This document shows positions 16,969 to 24,334 of a stretch of 64,000 bases of DNA, in pieces; positions within the stretch are counted from its first letter, which is position 1; the number at the start of each line of letters is the position of its first letter. A program made the position numbers and the translations under genes. This DNA is from a virus. The notes below the pieces were generated by a model. The model made no database searches and was not told the DNA's origin. It worked only from the letters and a program-made list of their open reading frames with translations. The DNA lies in the IMG/VR virus record IMGVR_UViG_3300028388_004484, positions 1 to 64,000 of that record. One strand, given 5' to 3'.

Positions 16969-19047
16969 ATGACAGACTTTAAAAAATTCGCATTACGCTA
17001 TTTTGATTCCGGCCACCGGGTTATTCCTATGAAATTTTCCCCTTCGGGTGATAAGGTGCCTATGGCGGCCTGGGGCAAATACCGGGAACGGCAAAGCCGG
17101 GAAGATGTCATCCGCGAATTCTCAAAAAACGGGATCGACGGCATAATGATAATTACCGGGGTTAATGGCCTTGAAGTAATAGACGTAGACCAAAAGTATG
17201 CTTTGCATCCGGGTCTTATGCTTAAGATGTTAGCGCACAATTCCGCTTTCGGTGGGATCGACGTTCAGCGTCTGGTCACGCAGACGACGAAAAACGGCGG
17301 ATGGCATATTATCTACCGGACCGCGGCGCCGGGTCCTAATCAGGAACTTGCGCGCCGGCCGGCGACGTATAATGAACTCGCTAAGGAGAACGAAAAAGTT
17401 CGCGCCTTTAATGAAAGACTAAAGGCGGAACAATTTATGGGCAGGCGGACGCAGGAAAGCCTACAAAACGAGTTCAAAAGCCCGGCGGACCTTCCGAAGG
17501 TATTAATTGAAACTCGCGGCCGTGGTGGATTGCTGGTCGTTCATCCTACACCTGGTTACGAAATAGATTCCGGCGACCTTTGCGATATTCCGAATATCGG
17601 CGAAGCGGACCGAACCGCGCTTTTCCAGGCGGCCCGTGCCTTAAATCAGCAGGTTTCTAAAAGGGAACTTTCCATAATTGATACGGAAATAAACCGGAAC
17701 TTCAAGCCGATGCCGGGTACGGAAGAAGGAACGCCGTGGAACGATTACAACATTAACGGCGATTGGAAGGATCTTTTAGAACGAAACGGATGGACCTTCA
17801 ACCACAAGCGGAAGGATTCATCTACCGGCAATGATTATTACTACTTTACGCGACCCGGGAAGAAAACAGGGGTAAGTCTAGGATGGAACGACACCCGGAA
17901 GTTTTTTTGGGTGCATACTTCTTCGACCTTCCTTGAAAAGGACCGCGGGTATACCCTTACGGCGATGCGTGCGGCCCTTGAATTTCACGGCAATTACCGG
18001 GAAGCGTGCCGGGCGCTTAGAAAGGAAGGCTTCGGTAGCGATGACTACGTAAAGGTAACGGCCCAAACGAAAACAGATGTATTAGAATTGGGCCGCTGGC
18101 GGATAACGGACCCCCGGCCGGAAAACGTTTGGTTGTTGAAGATAATGGACCGCGGCGAATGGAAGCCGATAGGCGGCGAAGGGCAAATTATGGTTATCGA
18201 CGGATACGAAAAGTCCGGCAAAAGTACTTTCGTCGGCGCCGTTTCCGGTTCTTCTTCAAACCCTGGGAAAGAAGTTTTGGGACTTAAAGCGACGGAAGCA
18301 ATGCGCGGCCGGGCTGTTATAGACATAGATACGGAAATGGATGACCCTTCTTACGATTCTTCGCGGCGGATCCGGATGCACACGGCCGGTTTCACTAAGG
18401 AGATGCCCGAAAATTACTATTCTTACAATCTTAGGGAAATGTTGACCGCGGCGGAACGGTGGGAACGTATTATGCAAATTGTCGAAGCCGTGCCGAACCC
18501 CGGCGTTCTTATTTTAGATGGCGGGATGGACCTTGTAAACAACCAAAACGACTTGGAAGAAAATCAACTTGTTTCGCGGCGGATCATGAAGATAGCTTCT
18601 AAATATAAGATGCTAGTGGTAGTTATTATCCATTTTTCGAAGTCGGGAACCGGCTTCGGCCACCTTGCCGGCTTCCTTAACCGGAAGCTGAATGTTCAGT
18701 TTACGATTTCAAAAGATGACGACAGGGAAGTAATGACGGTAACGAATCCGCGGATACGTGGTCAGCGTTATTTAGAAGCCTTTGATATTAAATGGTGCGA
18801 CGGAAGGCCGCAGCGGGTCGATCATTTAATCAAAGAAGAAGAAGATTTTTGGACCGCTTCCGGCGTCGTCGATCCGGATAAGAACGGAAACGGCGCCCAG
18901 GAAGCCACACAGGGCGAATGGAAGCAGTTTTCCGTGGTCCCTTCCCTTCCCATTAACGGGAACGGAAAAGCGCATCACAACGGAAATAGCGTTCAGATTT
19001 CCAGGGACCGGGCGCCCGGATCCGACGAAATGATCGAATTCGATTAA
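16969..19047 (+). CDS. Primase-polymerase / helicase fusion
   Basis: 692 residues. The N-terminus (HRVIPMKFSPSGDKVPMAAW, then GLEVIDVDQ) matches the archaeo-eukaryotic PrimPol domain of bifunctional primase/polymerase proteins. The C-terminal half has a RecA-like ATPase: Walker A GYEKSGKST at about 412 and Walker B VLILDGG at about 514, as in RepA/DnaB-type helicases. It would unwind and prime phage DNA at the fork. It follows the initiator by 17 bp and precedes SSB. Confidence 0.85.
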   Translation: MTDFKKFALRYFDSGHRVIPMKFSPSGDKVPMAAWGKYRERQSREDVIREFSKNGIDGIMIITGVNGLEVIDVDQKYALHPGLMLKMLAHNSAFGGIDVQRLVTQTTKNGGWHIIYRTAAPGPNQELARRPATYNELAKENEKVRAFNERLKAEQFMGRRTQESLQNEFKSPADLPKVLIETRGRGGLLVVHPTPGYEIDSGDLCDIPNIGEADRTALFQAARALNQQVSKRELSIIDTEINRNFKPMPGTEEGTPWNDYNINGDWKDLLERNGWTFNHKRKDSSTGNDYYYFTRPGKKTGVSLGWNDTRKFFWVHTSSTFLEKDRGYTLTAMRAALEFHGNYREACRALRKEGFGSDDYVKVTAQTKTDVLELGRWRITDPRPENVWLLKIMDRGEWKPIGGEGQIMVIDGYEKSGKSTFVGAVSGSSSNPGKEVLGLKATEAMRGRAVIDIDTEMDDPSYDSSRRIRMHTAGFTKEMPENYYSYNLREMLTAAERWERIMQIVEAVPNPGVLILDGGMDLVNNQNDLEENQLVSRRIMKIASKYKMLVVVIIHFSKSGTGFGHLAGFLNRKLNVQFTISKDDDREVMTVTNPRIRGQRYLEAFDIKWCDGRPQRVDHLIKEEEDFWTASGVVDPDKNGNGAQEATQGEWKQFSVVPSLPINGNGKAHHNGNSVQISRDRAPGSDEMIEFD

Positions 19048-19053
19048 AATATT

Positions 19054-19097
19054 TTATCCGCTTTATTTGATAATGCGGATAATATTCTTTATCATTG
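19054..19097 (+). promoter_or_regulatory. Class A promoter for SSB operon
   Basis: TTATCCGC and GCGGATAA (19,054-19,082) form a perfect 8-bp dyad around TTTG (19,066). TATCATTG at 19,090-19,097 is the -7 box with a 20-bp spacer. This is the cleanest class A site. Confidence 0.85.
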
Positions 19098-19119
19098 TGT
19101 CACATTAAAACCAATAACG

Positions 19120-19533
19120 ATGAGCCTAGTAAACAGCATTAGAATTATCGGTAACCTGGGCAAAGATCCGGAAGTCCGAAACCTTCAAAACGGGGCGAAA
19201 GTCGCGAAATTTTCCGTCGCCACAACGGAACGCTTTACGAACGCGGCCGGCGAAAAGATCACAAACACCGACTGGCATACCGTCGTAGTTTGGCGGAAGC
19301 TGGCCGAAATCGCAGAAGCGCACCTTCGTAAGGGAATGAAAGTCGTAATAGAAGGTAAGATGAATTACCCCACATGGCAAGACAAAGACGGGAACACCCG
19401 CTACGGCGCCGAAATTGTCGGCGACCGTTTCGAAATTATTAACTGGAACGATGCCGGCGGAAATGCTTCGGCCCCGGATCCGGAGCCGGCGGAAAAGGAA
19501 AACGTGGCCGCTGACGACGATCTGCCCTTTTAA
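19120..19533 (+). CDS. ssb: Single-stranded DNA-binding protein
   Basis: 137 residues with a standard OB fold: MSLVNSIRIIGNLGKDPEVR, then TDWHTVVVWRKLAEIAEAHL and KGMKVVIEGKM. It ends in the acidic tip DDDLPF, the peptide that recruits replication partners. It coats ssDNA during phage replication and recombination. Its own class A promoter lies upstream. Confidence 0.97.
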   Translation: MSLVNSIRIIGNLGKDPEVRNLQNGAKVAKFSVATTERFTNAAGEKITNTDWHTVVVWRKLAEIAEAHLRKGMKVVIEGKMNYPTWQDKDGNTRYGAEIVGDRFEIINWNDAGGNASAPDPEPAEKENVAADDDLPF

Positions 19534-19544
19534 AGTAAAGAGTG

Positions 19545-19808
19545 ATGCGGTTAATCGATGAAAATACGGCAAATGATCTTTTGGCGAAGGTCGAAAGTAT
19601 AGAGTGTAAACTGACTTTTGTTAAAGAGGGCGGCGCCCTGGAAATTCCAATGACGGAAGAAGAGGCAATAAGGGCTTTTGGGTTTAAAGAAAGGACCTTT
19701 AAGCAGTGGCGAAGGCAGGGCGCCTTCCCTTCTTACAAAATAGGTAAAAGCCACATTTTTGTTTTTGTTTCTGAAATCAATGAATGGATAAGAAGGCACA
19801 AAATATAA
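19545..19808 (+). CDS. Excisionase-like small HTH protein
   Basis: 87 residues from ATG 19,545; a GTG three bases earlier is an alternative. The C-terminal half reads EEAIRAFGFKERTFKQWRRQ, then GKSHIFVFVSEINEWIRR, the winged-helix pattern of MerR/Xis-type (HTH_17) proteins. It may be the excision directionality factor for the integrase at 24.8 kb or a transcription regulator. Confidence 0.7.
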   Translation: MRLIDENTANDLLAKVESIECKLTFVKEGGALEIPMTEEEAIRAFGFKERTFKQWRRQGAFPSYKIGKSHIFVFVSEINEWIRRHKI

Positions 19809-20284
19809 GCTATCCGGGGGAAGGGCGAAACCCGAACGGCCCTTCCTTTCCGGAGCGGCTTGAAAAGTCGCATGAAGCCGTTAATGCGACGCTGTTCCTA
19901 CTTAGCGACCGGGGACATAGAATTACCCTTCCGCCGACACACCTTCGCCCCAGCCGTTCACAATGGAAGGAATACACGGATAATGGGGACCTTGAAATAA
20001 GCTTCCGGATCGAAGTAAAGCACCGAACGGACCTTTCCTTTTCTTCCGCGGAAACATTTCCGTATGAAACGGTAATTGTCAACGAAGTGCGAAAAGTTGA
20101 AAAATATAAGGTGGCGCCGATATGGTATTTTATCTGGAACTCCGACCTTTCTTTTTATGCCTTTATCGACGCAAAAAAGACGCGCAAGCACTGGACGAAA
20201 ACGACCCGGTATGACCACAAAAGCGAAAAGGAATGCGTATTTTATGAATGTCCCAAAAAATATGTACGGTTTATAAAACGCTAA
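19784..20284 (+). CDS. PD-(D/E)XK-like nuclease (putative)
   Basis: 166 residues overlapping the previous gene by 25 bp. The centre has Asp69 and Glu77-Val-Lys79 in GDLEISFRIEVKHR, which fits the D...ExK core of the PD-(D/E)XK fold, as in Holliday junction and restriction-like nucleases. It lies at the end of the replication block. A dedicated resolvase of another type is present at 30.4 kb, so its role is uncertain. Confidence 0.55.
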   Translation: MDKKAQNISYPGEGRNPNGPSFPERLEKSHEAVNATLFLLSDRGHRITLPPTHLRPSRSQWKEYTDNGDLEISFRIEVKHRTDLSFSSAETFPYETVIVNEVRKVEKYKVAPIWYFIWNSDLSFYAFIDAKKTRKHWTKTTRYDHKSEKECVFYECPKKYVRFIKR

Positions 20285-20339
20285 GAAATCCTGCTGTTTG
20301 AATTAAGTTTCTTAAAGCCCCTGGAAAGCCGTGGGAACC

Positions 20340-20430
20340 GTCGGAAAGGGAAATGGCCCTGGTGGAAGTTTATAAGTCCTGTTGCGATAGCCCCCACCTT
20401 CCGCTGCCGGTTCGAATCCGGCTTCCGTCA
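20340..20430 (+). other. tRNA-like element (class II size, degenerate)
   Basis: GCCGG-TTCGAAT-CCGGC (20,406-20,422) is a perfect T-arm and is followed by TTCCGTC-A, a 3' acceptor strand. GTCGGAA at 20,340 pairs with it at 6 of 7 positions, and 91 nt fits a long-variable-arm tRNA. However, no good anticodon arm is found between, and the 3' end is ACA rather than CCA. It may be a decayed tRNA or an attachment remnant marking the left edge of the cassette island. Confidence 0.4.
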
Positions 20431-20499
20431 CAAATTAAAATGAAAAATATTAATCAATCAAACCCCAGCGATAACATCAAAGGGGCAAAAATTTTCCGC

Positions 20500-20703
20500 A
20501 TGGCTACCTATAAAATAAAAATGACCCTGCCAACACAGTGGGTTATCACAACAGAAGCTTCATCTGAAGAAGAAGCAATTCAAAAAGCATTGAAAGCGGA
20601 TCCGCCATCACAACTTGCTTATCAAGATGACGATGAATGGCAGCCTGACATCATGGAATGGCCGTTTGTTGCTGGAATGACTATTGATGCATATGAAGAT
20701 TGA
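20500..20703 (+). CDS. Island protein (unknown)
   Basis: 67 residues from the ATG of MATYKIKMTL; a longer reading back into the tRNA-like element is unlikely. Rich in Glu, Asp and Gln, with EASSEEEAIQKALKAD. Codons are AT-rich compared with the flanking phage genes, which marks it as part of the acquired island. Function unknown. Confidence 0.6.
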   Translation: MATYKIKMTLPTQWVITTEASSEEEAIQKALKADPPSQLAYQDDDEWQPDIMEWPFVAGMTIDAYED

Positions 20704-20724
20704 TTTAAGCAATTTAAAAGAAAA

Positions 20725-20978
20725 ATGATTATGATAACAAAAAAAAAGCAGCAAAATTCTGGGCTGATTATTTTGATGCAGATAAGCAAGAAGGATTGCA
20801 CTGTCACCACATGACAATTGATTGCATGGTGCTTTTTGCACAAGAGCAAGTAAAAAACTGCTCTATACCCGTTGTTGTAGGGCGAAGCGAATTAAAGGCT
20901 TTTGCTGAATACCTTGATGAAATACATGGTGGAGAATTTGCAGTAAATGAAATTGATAACTTTATGAAAAGCCTTTGA
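20725..20978 (+). pseudogene. Island gene split by a frameshift in an A9 run
   Basis: The ATG at 20,725 opens MIMITKKK, then the frame ends after 29 codons. A second frame beginning at the A9 run (20,739-20,747) stays open to 20,978 and reads KAAKFWADYFDADKQEG onwards. One extra A would join them into about 85 residues. The gene is either broken, mis-sequenced at the homopolymer, or read by slippage. A shorter start at 20,796 is also possible. Function unknown. Confidence 0.55.
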
Positions 20979-20980
20979 TT

Positions 20981-21016
20981 GCCTACAACGGCAAGGCATA
21001 CCCGCAGGCTGGGATT
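20981..21016 (+). repeat. Partial attC-like site
   Basis: GCCTACAACGG begins 3 bases after the stop of the preceding island gene, like the other sites. The expected right half with stem and GTT end is not evident, so the site looks truncated. A near match to its expected partner (GTTGTAGG) lies inside the preceding gene at 20,874 and is treated as chance. Confidence 0.45.
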
Positions 21017-21042
21017 TTAACTTAGATATTTAAAAAGATAGA

Positions 21043-21321
21043 ATGATGCAGCTTAATTTATTCACTGAACTATCCAACGAATCATTAAACCCCAGATTGA
21101 GGGTATGTAATGTTGGCGGTAGTGTTTCTTATCGTCAGCGTTTCGGATTAAATAACCCACCTAAAGGAACAATCCTGAGATTGAAATACATGCCAGGGCT
21201 TAAATGGTATCTTCACTGGGAAGATTGTACCGATGGAGAAGATATAGTTCAAGGGTGGTTCGGCACATCTAAAAAAGCTAAAAACTATGCGCAGGAAAAT
21301 GGTTGGTTGGTTCTGTCTTAA
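21043..21321 (+). CDS. Cassette protein A (unknown)
   Basis: 92 residues with an early QLNLFTEL and a Trp-rich C-terminal half (LKWYLHWEDC, QGWFGTSKKAKNYA). Its attC-like site starts 4 bases after the stop. Oddly, the word complementary to that site (GTTGGCGGTAGTG, 12 of 13 matches) lies inside this ORF at 21,112, not before it, so the cassette boundary may have moved or the ORF may be a fusion. Function unknown. Confidence 0.6.
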   Translation: MMQLNLFTELSNESLNPRLRVCNVGGSVSYRQRFGLNNPPKGTILRLKYMPGLKWYLHWEDCTDGEDIVQGWFGTSKKAKNYAQENGWLVLS

Positions 21322-21325
21322 CATT

Positions 21326-21393
21326 ACCGCCAACGGTTTGGCTATGTGCCGTTGTGAGGTACGAGCAATGGACATATAGCCGTTGTTATGTAC
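21326..21393 (+). repeat. attC-like site A/B
   Basis: ACCGCCAAC-GG opens the site. GGCTATGTG (21,340) pairs with CATATAGCC (21,373) and leaves unpaired bases on one arm, as attC sites do. It closes with GTTATGTAC at 21,385, the start word of the methyltransferase cassette. Length 68 bp lies in the normal attC range. Confidence 0.7.
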
Positions 21394-21451
21394 TGGCACG
21401 GTGAATTACTGATAAGGTTGATTAAATGAACGAAACTAATAATTTTTAAAA

Positions 21452-22237
21452 ATGAGCGATGGCAAATATGCTTTTGAAAAAAGCAAGATAATACAAGGTG
21501 ATTGCCTTGAAAAGATGAAAATGATACCCGATAAAAGTATAGACTTTATTTGTTGTGACCTGCCCTATGGTATGACTGCTCCTAAATGGGATGAAATAAT
21601 ACCTGCTGATAAACTTTGGGAACAATATAATAGGATAATATCTGAAAATGGAACGATAGCTTTATTTGCTTCACAGCCTTTTACAACCAAGCTAATAAGT
21701 AGTAATGAGAAGGATTACAGATATGTATGGTATTGGGTAAAAAACCAAGCGACAAACTTCTTCCACGCTAAACGAATGCCTACGAGGAAAGTTGAGGAAG
21801 TTGTAATATTTAAAAAGGGCAAATACTACCCACAAATAACCGAAGGACACATACCAACAAACAGTGCGAAGGGGTGTAGTAATGGCAAAGCCTATCACGG
21901 AACAAACACGAGAGATTATGAAGGGGGTAAAACTACAAGATACCCAACAAACTTGCTTGAATTTAAGTGTGTAGATAATTACAGTAGAATACACTCCGCA
22001 CAAAAACCTGTTGAATTGATTGAGTACCTTGTAAGGACATATACTGATGAGTTTGATTTGGTACTTGATAATACGAGTGGAAGCGGAACACTTGCAGAAG
22101 CCTGTATAAATACGAACCGAAACTTTATAATTATTGAGAAAAACCCAATTGACTTTGAAAAAGGCAAAGAAAGGGTGGGAAAGATTTTTAAAAATTATGG
22201 GCTTGACCTACAACCTTTATTAGATGAACGAATGTAG
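21452..22237 (+). CDS. Beta-class N6-adenine/N4-cytosine DNA methyltransferase
   Basis: 261 residues. Motif IV is DLPYG at about 36-40, a variant of DPPY, and the AdoMet motif I appears near the C-terminus as LDNTSGSGT. This order (IV before I) marks the beta class. No restriction endonuclease is adjacent, so it is an orphan that could protect phage DNA from host restriction or alter expression. It fills its cassette (21,385-22,295). AT-rich codons support recent acquisition. The target sequence cannot be read from the gene. Confidence 0.9.
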   Translation: MSDGKYAFEKSKIIQGDCLEKMKMIPDKSIDFICCDLPYGMTAPKWDEIIPADKLWEQYNRIISENGTIALFASQPFTTKLISSNEKDYRYVWYWVKNQATNFFHAKRMPTRKVEEVVIFKKGKYYPQITEGHIPTNSAKGCSNGKAYHGTNTRDYEGGKTTRYPTNLLEFKCVDNYSRIHSAQKPVELIEYLVRTYTDEFDLVLDNTSGSGTLAEACINTNRNFIIIEKNPIDFEKGKERVGKIFKNYGLDLQPLLDERM

Positions 22238-22242
22238 TGCTT

Positions 22243-22303
22243 GTACATAACGGCTAAGCGCATATGCCGTGCGTAGCATGGTCATATACGTAGTGTTGGG
22301 CGC
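22243..22303 (+). repeat. attC-like site B/C
   Basis: GTACATAAC-GG opens it, the exact complement of the start of the methyltransferase cassette. GCGCATATG pairs imperfectly with CATATACG. It ends with GTTGGGCGC at 22,295, matching the core GTTRRRY. Length 61 bp. Confidence 0.75.
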
Positions 22304-22320
22304 ATTTCAAATATTACAAT

Positions 22321-22560
22321 ATGACAACATTCGAAAGACTTGCAAATAAAATAAGACGCGATGTAGGTATAGAAACTTATGACCTAAAACGAACCTATGC
22401 AAGATCAGCTAAAGCATCAGGCGCACCCGTTTGGATTGGGAAAATAAAGGGGTCTAATCTTGAGGTCGTGAGCGGATATACCGCCACCGAGTTACTAAAG
22501 TCTCCAAAGCTAAAAAAGGTTAGCGGGTGGTCTTTCGGTGAAATAGAGATCGAGCCTTAA
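22321..22560 (+). CDS. Cassette protein C (unknown)
   Basis: 79 residues, basic (KIRRDVGIETYDLKRTYARS), with a C-terminal GWSFGEIEIEP. It starts 17 bases after the cassette start word and its attC-like site begins 2 bases after its stop, so the gene fills the cassette. Family unknown. Confidence 0.7.
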   Translation: MTTFERLANKIRRDVGIETYDLKRTYARSAKASGAPVWIGKIKGSNLEVVSGYTATELLKSPKLKKVSGWSFGEIEIEP

Positions 22561-22562
22561 TT

Positions 22563-22621
22563 GCGCCCAACGGTTTGGCTATACGCCTGTACTTGTATGG
22601 CGTATAGGTGTTGTTGTAGGT
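22563..22621 (+). repeat. attC-like site C/D
   Basis: GCGCCCAAC-GG opens it and is the exact complement of this cassette's start word. CTATACGCC (22,579) and GGCGTATAG (22,599) form a perfect 9-bp stem with an 11-nt loop. It closes with GTTGTAGGT at 22,613. Length 59 bp. This is the clearest of the sites. Confidence 0.8.
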
Positions 22622-22666
22622 ATGTAAGCCTACGGAATTAAAAACGAAAACTTTAAAATAGATACA

Positions 22667-22852
22667 ATGGACGAATTATTGAAACAACTTGGATTTGAAT
22701 ACATGACTGGGTCAATTTGGAAGCATGAGAAAATAGGTATTATCTCAATTTCTGAGAATGATAAACCAATTGATTTAGTGCAAAAGATATATGATAGGGG
22801 CTATGAAGAGTGTCAAATAATAATAAGGTCAAGTCTTGGCATTAAAGGTTAG
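22667..22852 (+). CDS. Cassette protein D (unknown)
   Basis: 61 residues with GFEYMTGSIWKHEKIGIISI and VQKIYDRGYEECQIII. AT-rich codons. The gene lies between GTTGTAGGT (22,613) and its complement ACCTACAAC (22,863). No family recognised. Confidence 0.65.
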   Translation: MDELLKQLGFEYMTGSIWKHEKIGIISISENDKPIDLVQKIYDRGYEECQIIIRSSLGIKG

Positions 22853-22862
22853 TAGGCTTATT

Positions 22863-22885
22863 ACCTACAACGGTTTGGTTATGCA
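22863..22885 (+). repeat. Truncated attC-like site at the right edge
   Basis: ACCTACAAC-GGTTTGGTTATGC matches the opening of the other sites and is the exact complement of the start word of cassette D. The right half is absent; ordinary phage leader sequence follows. This is the right edge of the island. Confidence 0.65.
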
Positions 22886-22918
22886 CAGAAATTTTAACGA
22901 CTTAAAATTCGAAAAAAA

Positions 22919-23119
22919 ATGGAGAATGTATTTTTTTATGTTTCGTGGGCGATCCTTCCATTAGCCTGGATCATTTTCACCTTGAAGGGTATCCGGACTT
23001 ACTTCCGGATGAACATGAGACCCCTAAATAAGATAATCGGCGCGGTAATTTACATTGCCCTTTTGGTTTCTTTCGCCTTTTTGGGTAACGCTATCTTCGG
23101 CGCCCTAAACATACTTTGA
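22919..23119 (+). CDS. Small two-helix membrane protein
   Basis: 66 residues with two hydrophobic helices (about 5-25 and 39-62) separated by a basic loop. Codon use returns to the phage type. No family recognised; a holin-like or superinfection-exclusion role is possible. Confidence 0.6.
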   Translation: MENVFFYVSWAILPLAWIIFTLKGIRTYFRMNMRPLNKIIGAVIYIALLVSFAFLGNAIFGALNIL

Positions 23120-23236
23120 GATTCATCGTAAGTTTGGTTAAGGTCCGGGCCGCCTTCGCGTTTTTTTTTTCACCCGTCAATGGTTTCTAGGTGTTTTTGG
23201 GGTAGTTGGCGGCCCACCTTTTTTAAAAAAAAATCA

Positions 23237-23350
23237 ATGAAGAATTTAAAGAAAGTGCTAGTACTTATCGCCCTTCTAATAGTCGCGTTCCTGGCCGGTG
23301 CTGCGATGCTTAGCGTGTTCCTTGCCGAAGGAATAAGGGACGCTTTTTAA
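23237..23350 (+). CDS. Tiny single-helix membrane protein
   Basis: 37 residues: MKNLKK, then one transmembrane helix (about 7-30), then AEGIRDAF. An A-rich leader precedes the ATG. The basic start and single helix suggest an inner-membrane peptide. Role unknown. Confidence 0.5.
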   Translation: MKNLKKVLVLIALLIVAFLAGAAMLSVFLAEGIRDAF

Positions 23351-23507
23351 GGTTTTTTCATATATTTTGCTTTTGGTTTTTTAACGAATGGTAAAGCGCG
23401 GCCCGGTTTCCAATTTTGCCGGGTCGCTTTCTTATGCGCTTTATCCGTTTTTTCGTATTTTTATAGTGCTTGTTTTGAACCCTTTTTTTTTACTCAAATC
23501 TTCAATT

Positions 23508-23834
23508 ATGAACTTTTTAGAATTCGCATCCGCCGTGAACGGCGAAGCCCTTTCCGGCGCTGCTATTAACAACTGGCTGCAAATCGAAGTAGACAACTCC
23601 GACAAAACAATTCCGCCGGCGGAACGGCCGCTTAAGTTTGTAAAGGTAGTATTCGGCCTTAATTCGGAAGTCGGCGAAGTACTTACCGACATGACCGCGG
23701 CATCTTTCCGGGTTGAGGACATTAATTTCGAAAGCCGGCAGGTCGACTTCGAACCCATTCAGGCCCCGGTCGTTATCGACCCCGGGACCGGGGGAACGAC
23801 CGGCACCGGATCTTCCGCGGGTGAGGGAAACTAA
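23508..23834 (+). CDS. Small protein, possibly structural (unknown)
   Basis: 108 residues from MNFLEFASAVNGEALSG, chosen because the upstream in-frame stretch is hydrophobic noise and the ATG follows an A/T-rich leader. The C-terminus is a Gly/Thr/Ser-rich tail. A terminator follows. The bases between 23,351 and 23,507 hold nothing else convincing. Confidence 0.6.
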   Translation: MNFLEFASAVNGEALSGAAINNWLQIEVDNSDKTIPPAERPLKFVKVVFGLNSEVGEVLTDMTAASFRVEDINFESRQVDFEPIQAPVVIDPGTGGTTGTGSSAGEGN

Positions 23835-23870
23835 TTCCGTCCGACTGGACGTTTCTGCTTAACCTGATAA

Positions 23871-23920
23871 GCCAGGGGCTTGCGCCTATAAGATAGCCGG
23901 CCCGGCCCCTGGCCCGTTTT
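23871..23920 (+). terminator. Long-loop terminator
   Basis: GCCAGGGGC pairs perfectly with GCCCCTGGC across a 25-nt loop, then TTTT. The loop has its own GCCGGCCC segment. Confidence 0.6.
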
Positions 23921-23931
23921 AAAAAAATCCC

Positions 23932-24078
23932 ATGAAAGATATACCCACCTGGGCGATGATTGTCCTAGCTTTTCTTTTTTCGGCCTTATCGGCGATTGCC
24001 GCCGTTCTTATTTCCGACTTTAAAAAACTCCTTTCTTATGTCGAAGAATTCTTTACACCTTCCGATAGGGAAGAATAA
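23932..24078 (+). CDS. Small membrane protein
   Basis: 48 residues: MKDIPTWAMIVLAFLF opens one hydrophobic helix (about 6-27), followed by a charged tail ending TPSDREE. It resembles small phage holin-like proteins but lies away from the lysis genes. Confidence 0.5.
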   Translation: MKDIPTWAMIVLAFLFSALSAIAAVLISDFKKLLSYVEEFFTPSDREE

Positions 24079-24124
24079 GAAGCGGATCTTTGTAAGCACG
24101 GCCCACCTTCGGCAAAATAGGAAG

Positions 24125-24334
24125 ATGGAAACCCCTTCCCTTCCGCCGATAATCTGCACGACGGAAAGCGGGCGCCATGAAAATGCTTTCGAAATTATCG
24201 CCAGGGATTCCGCCGGGAAGGAAGTTTTCCGGGTCGTGTACCGGCCATTGGATCCGGTAACGACCCATACGGAAGTATGGATCGAAACCACGGTCGACCT
24301 GGAACTAAAAAAGTCTTATCTTTATGACCATTGA
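24125..24334 (+). CDS. Small protein (unknown)
   Basis: 69 residues from METPSLPPIICTT. Beta-like, with KEVFRVVYRPLDP. The longer upstream reading overlaps the membrane protein and is less likely. The last 11 bases overlap the next gene. Confidence 0.5.
   Translation: METPSLPPIICTTESGRHENAFEIIARDSAGKEVFRVVYRPLDPVTTHTEVWIETTVDLELKKSYLYDH

Larger units (their letters stand above)
20433..22885 (+). mobile_element. Integron-like gene-cassette island (no integrase)
   Basis: An AT-rich block with codon use unlike its neighbours, made of short ORFs each followed closely by an inverted-repeat site. Three sites have the attC layout: NNNNNNAAC-GG, a stem-loop, then GTTNNNNNN. For three units the first 9 bases are the exact reverse complement of the 9 bases opening their own terminal site (GTTATGTAC/GTACATAAC, GTTGGGCGC/GCGCCCAAC, GTTGTAGGT/ACCTACAAC), as predicted for integron cassettes. 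No integron integrase lies in the window. Confidence 0.75.

Noticed and set aside
20285-20432. Group I intron or tmRNA around the tRNA-like element
   Set aside because: No conserved core pairings, no tag reading frame and too short.
20874-20990. GTTGTAGG inside the split island gene as start of a further cassette
   Set aside because: Only 8 of 9 bases match the partner site, and the unit would hold just part of a gene.
21452-22237. Complete restriction-modification system
   Set aside because: No endonuclease or specificity gene is adjacent; neighbouring cassette ORFs are small and without nuclease motifs.
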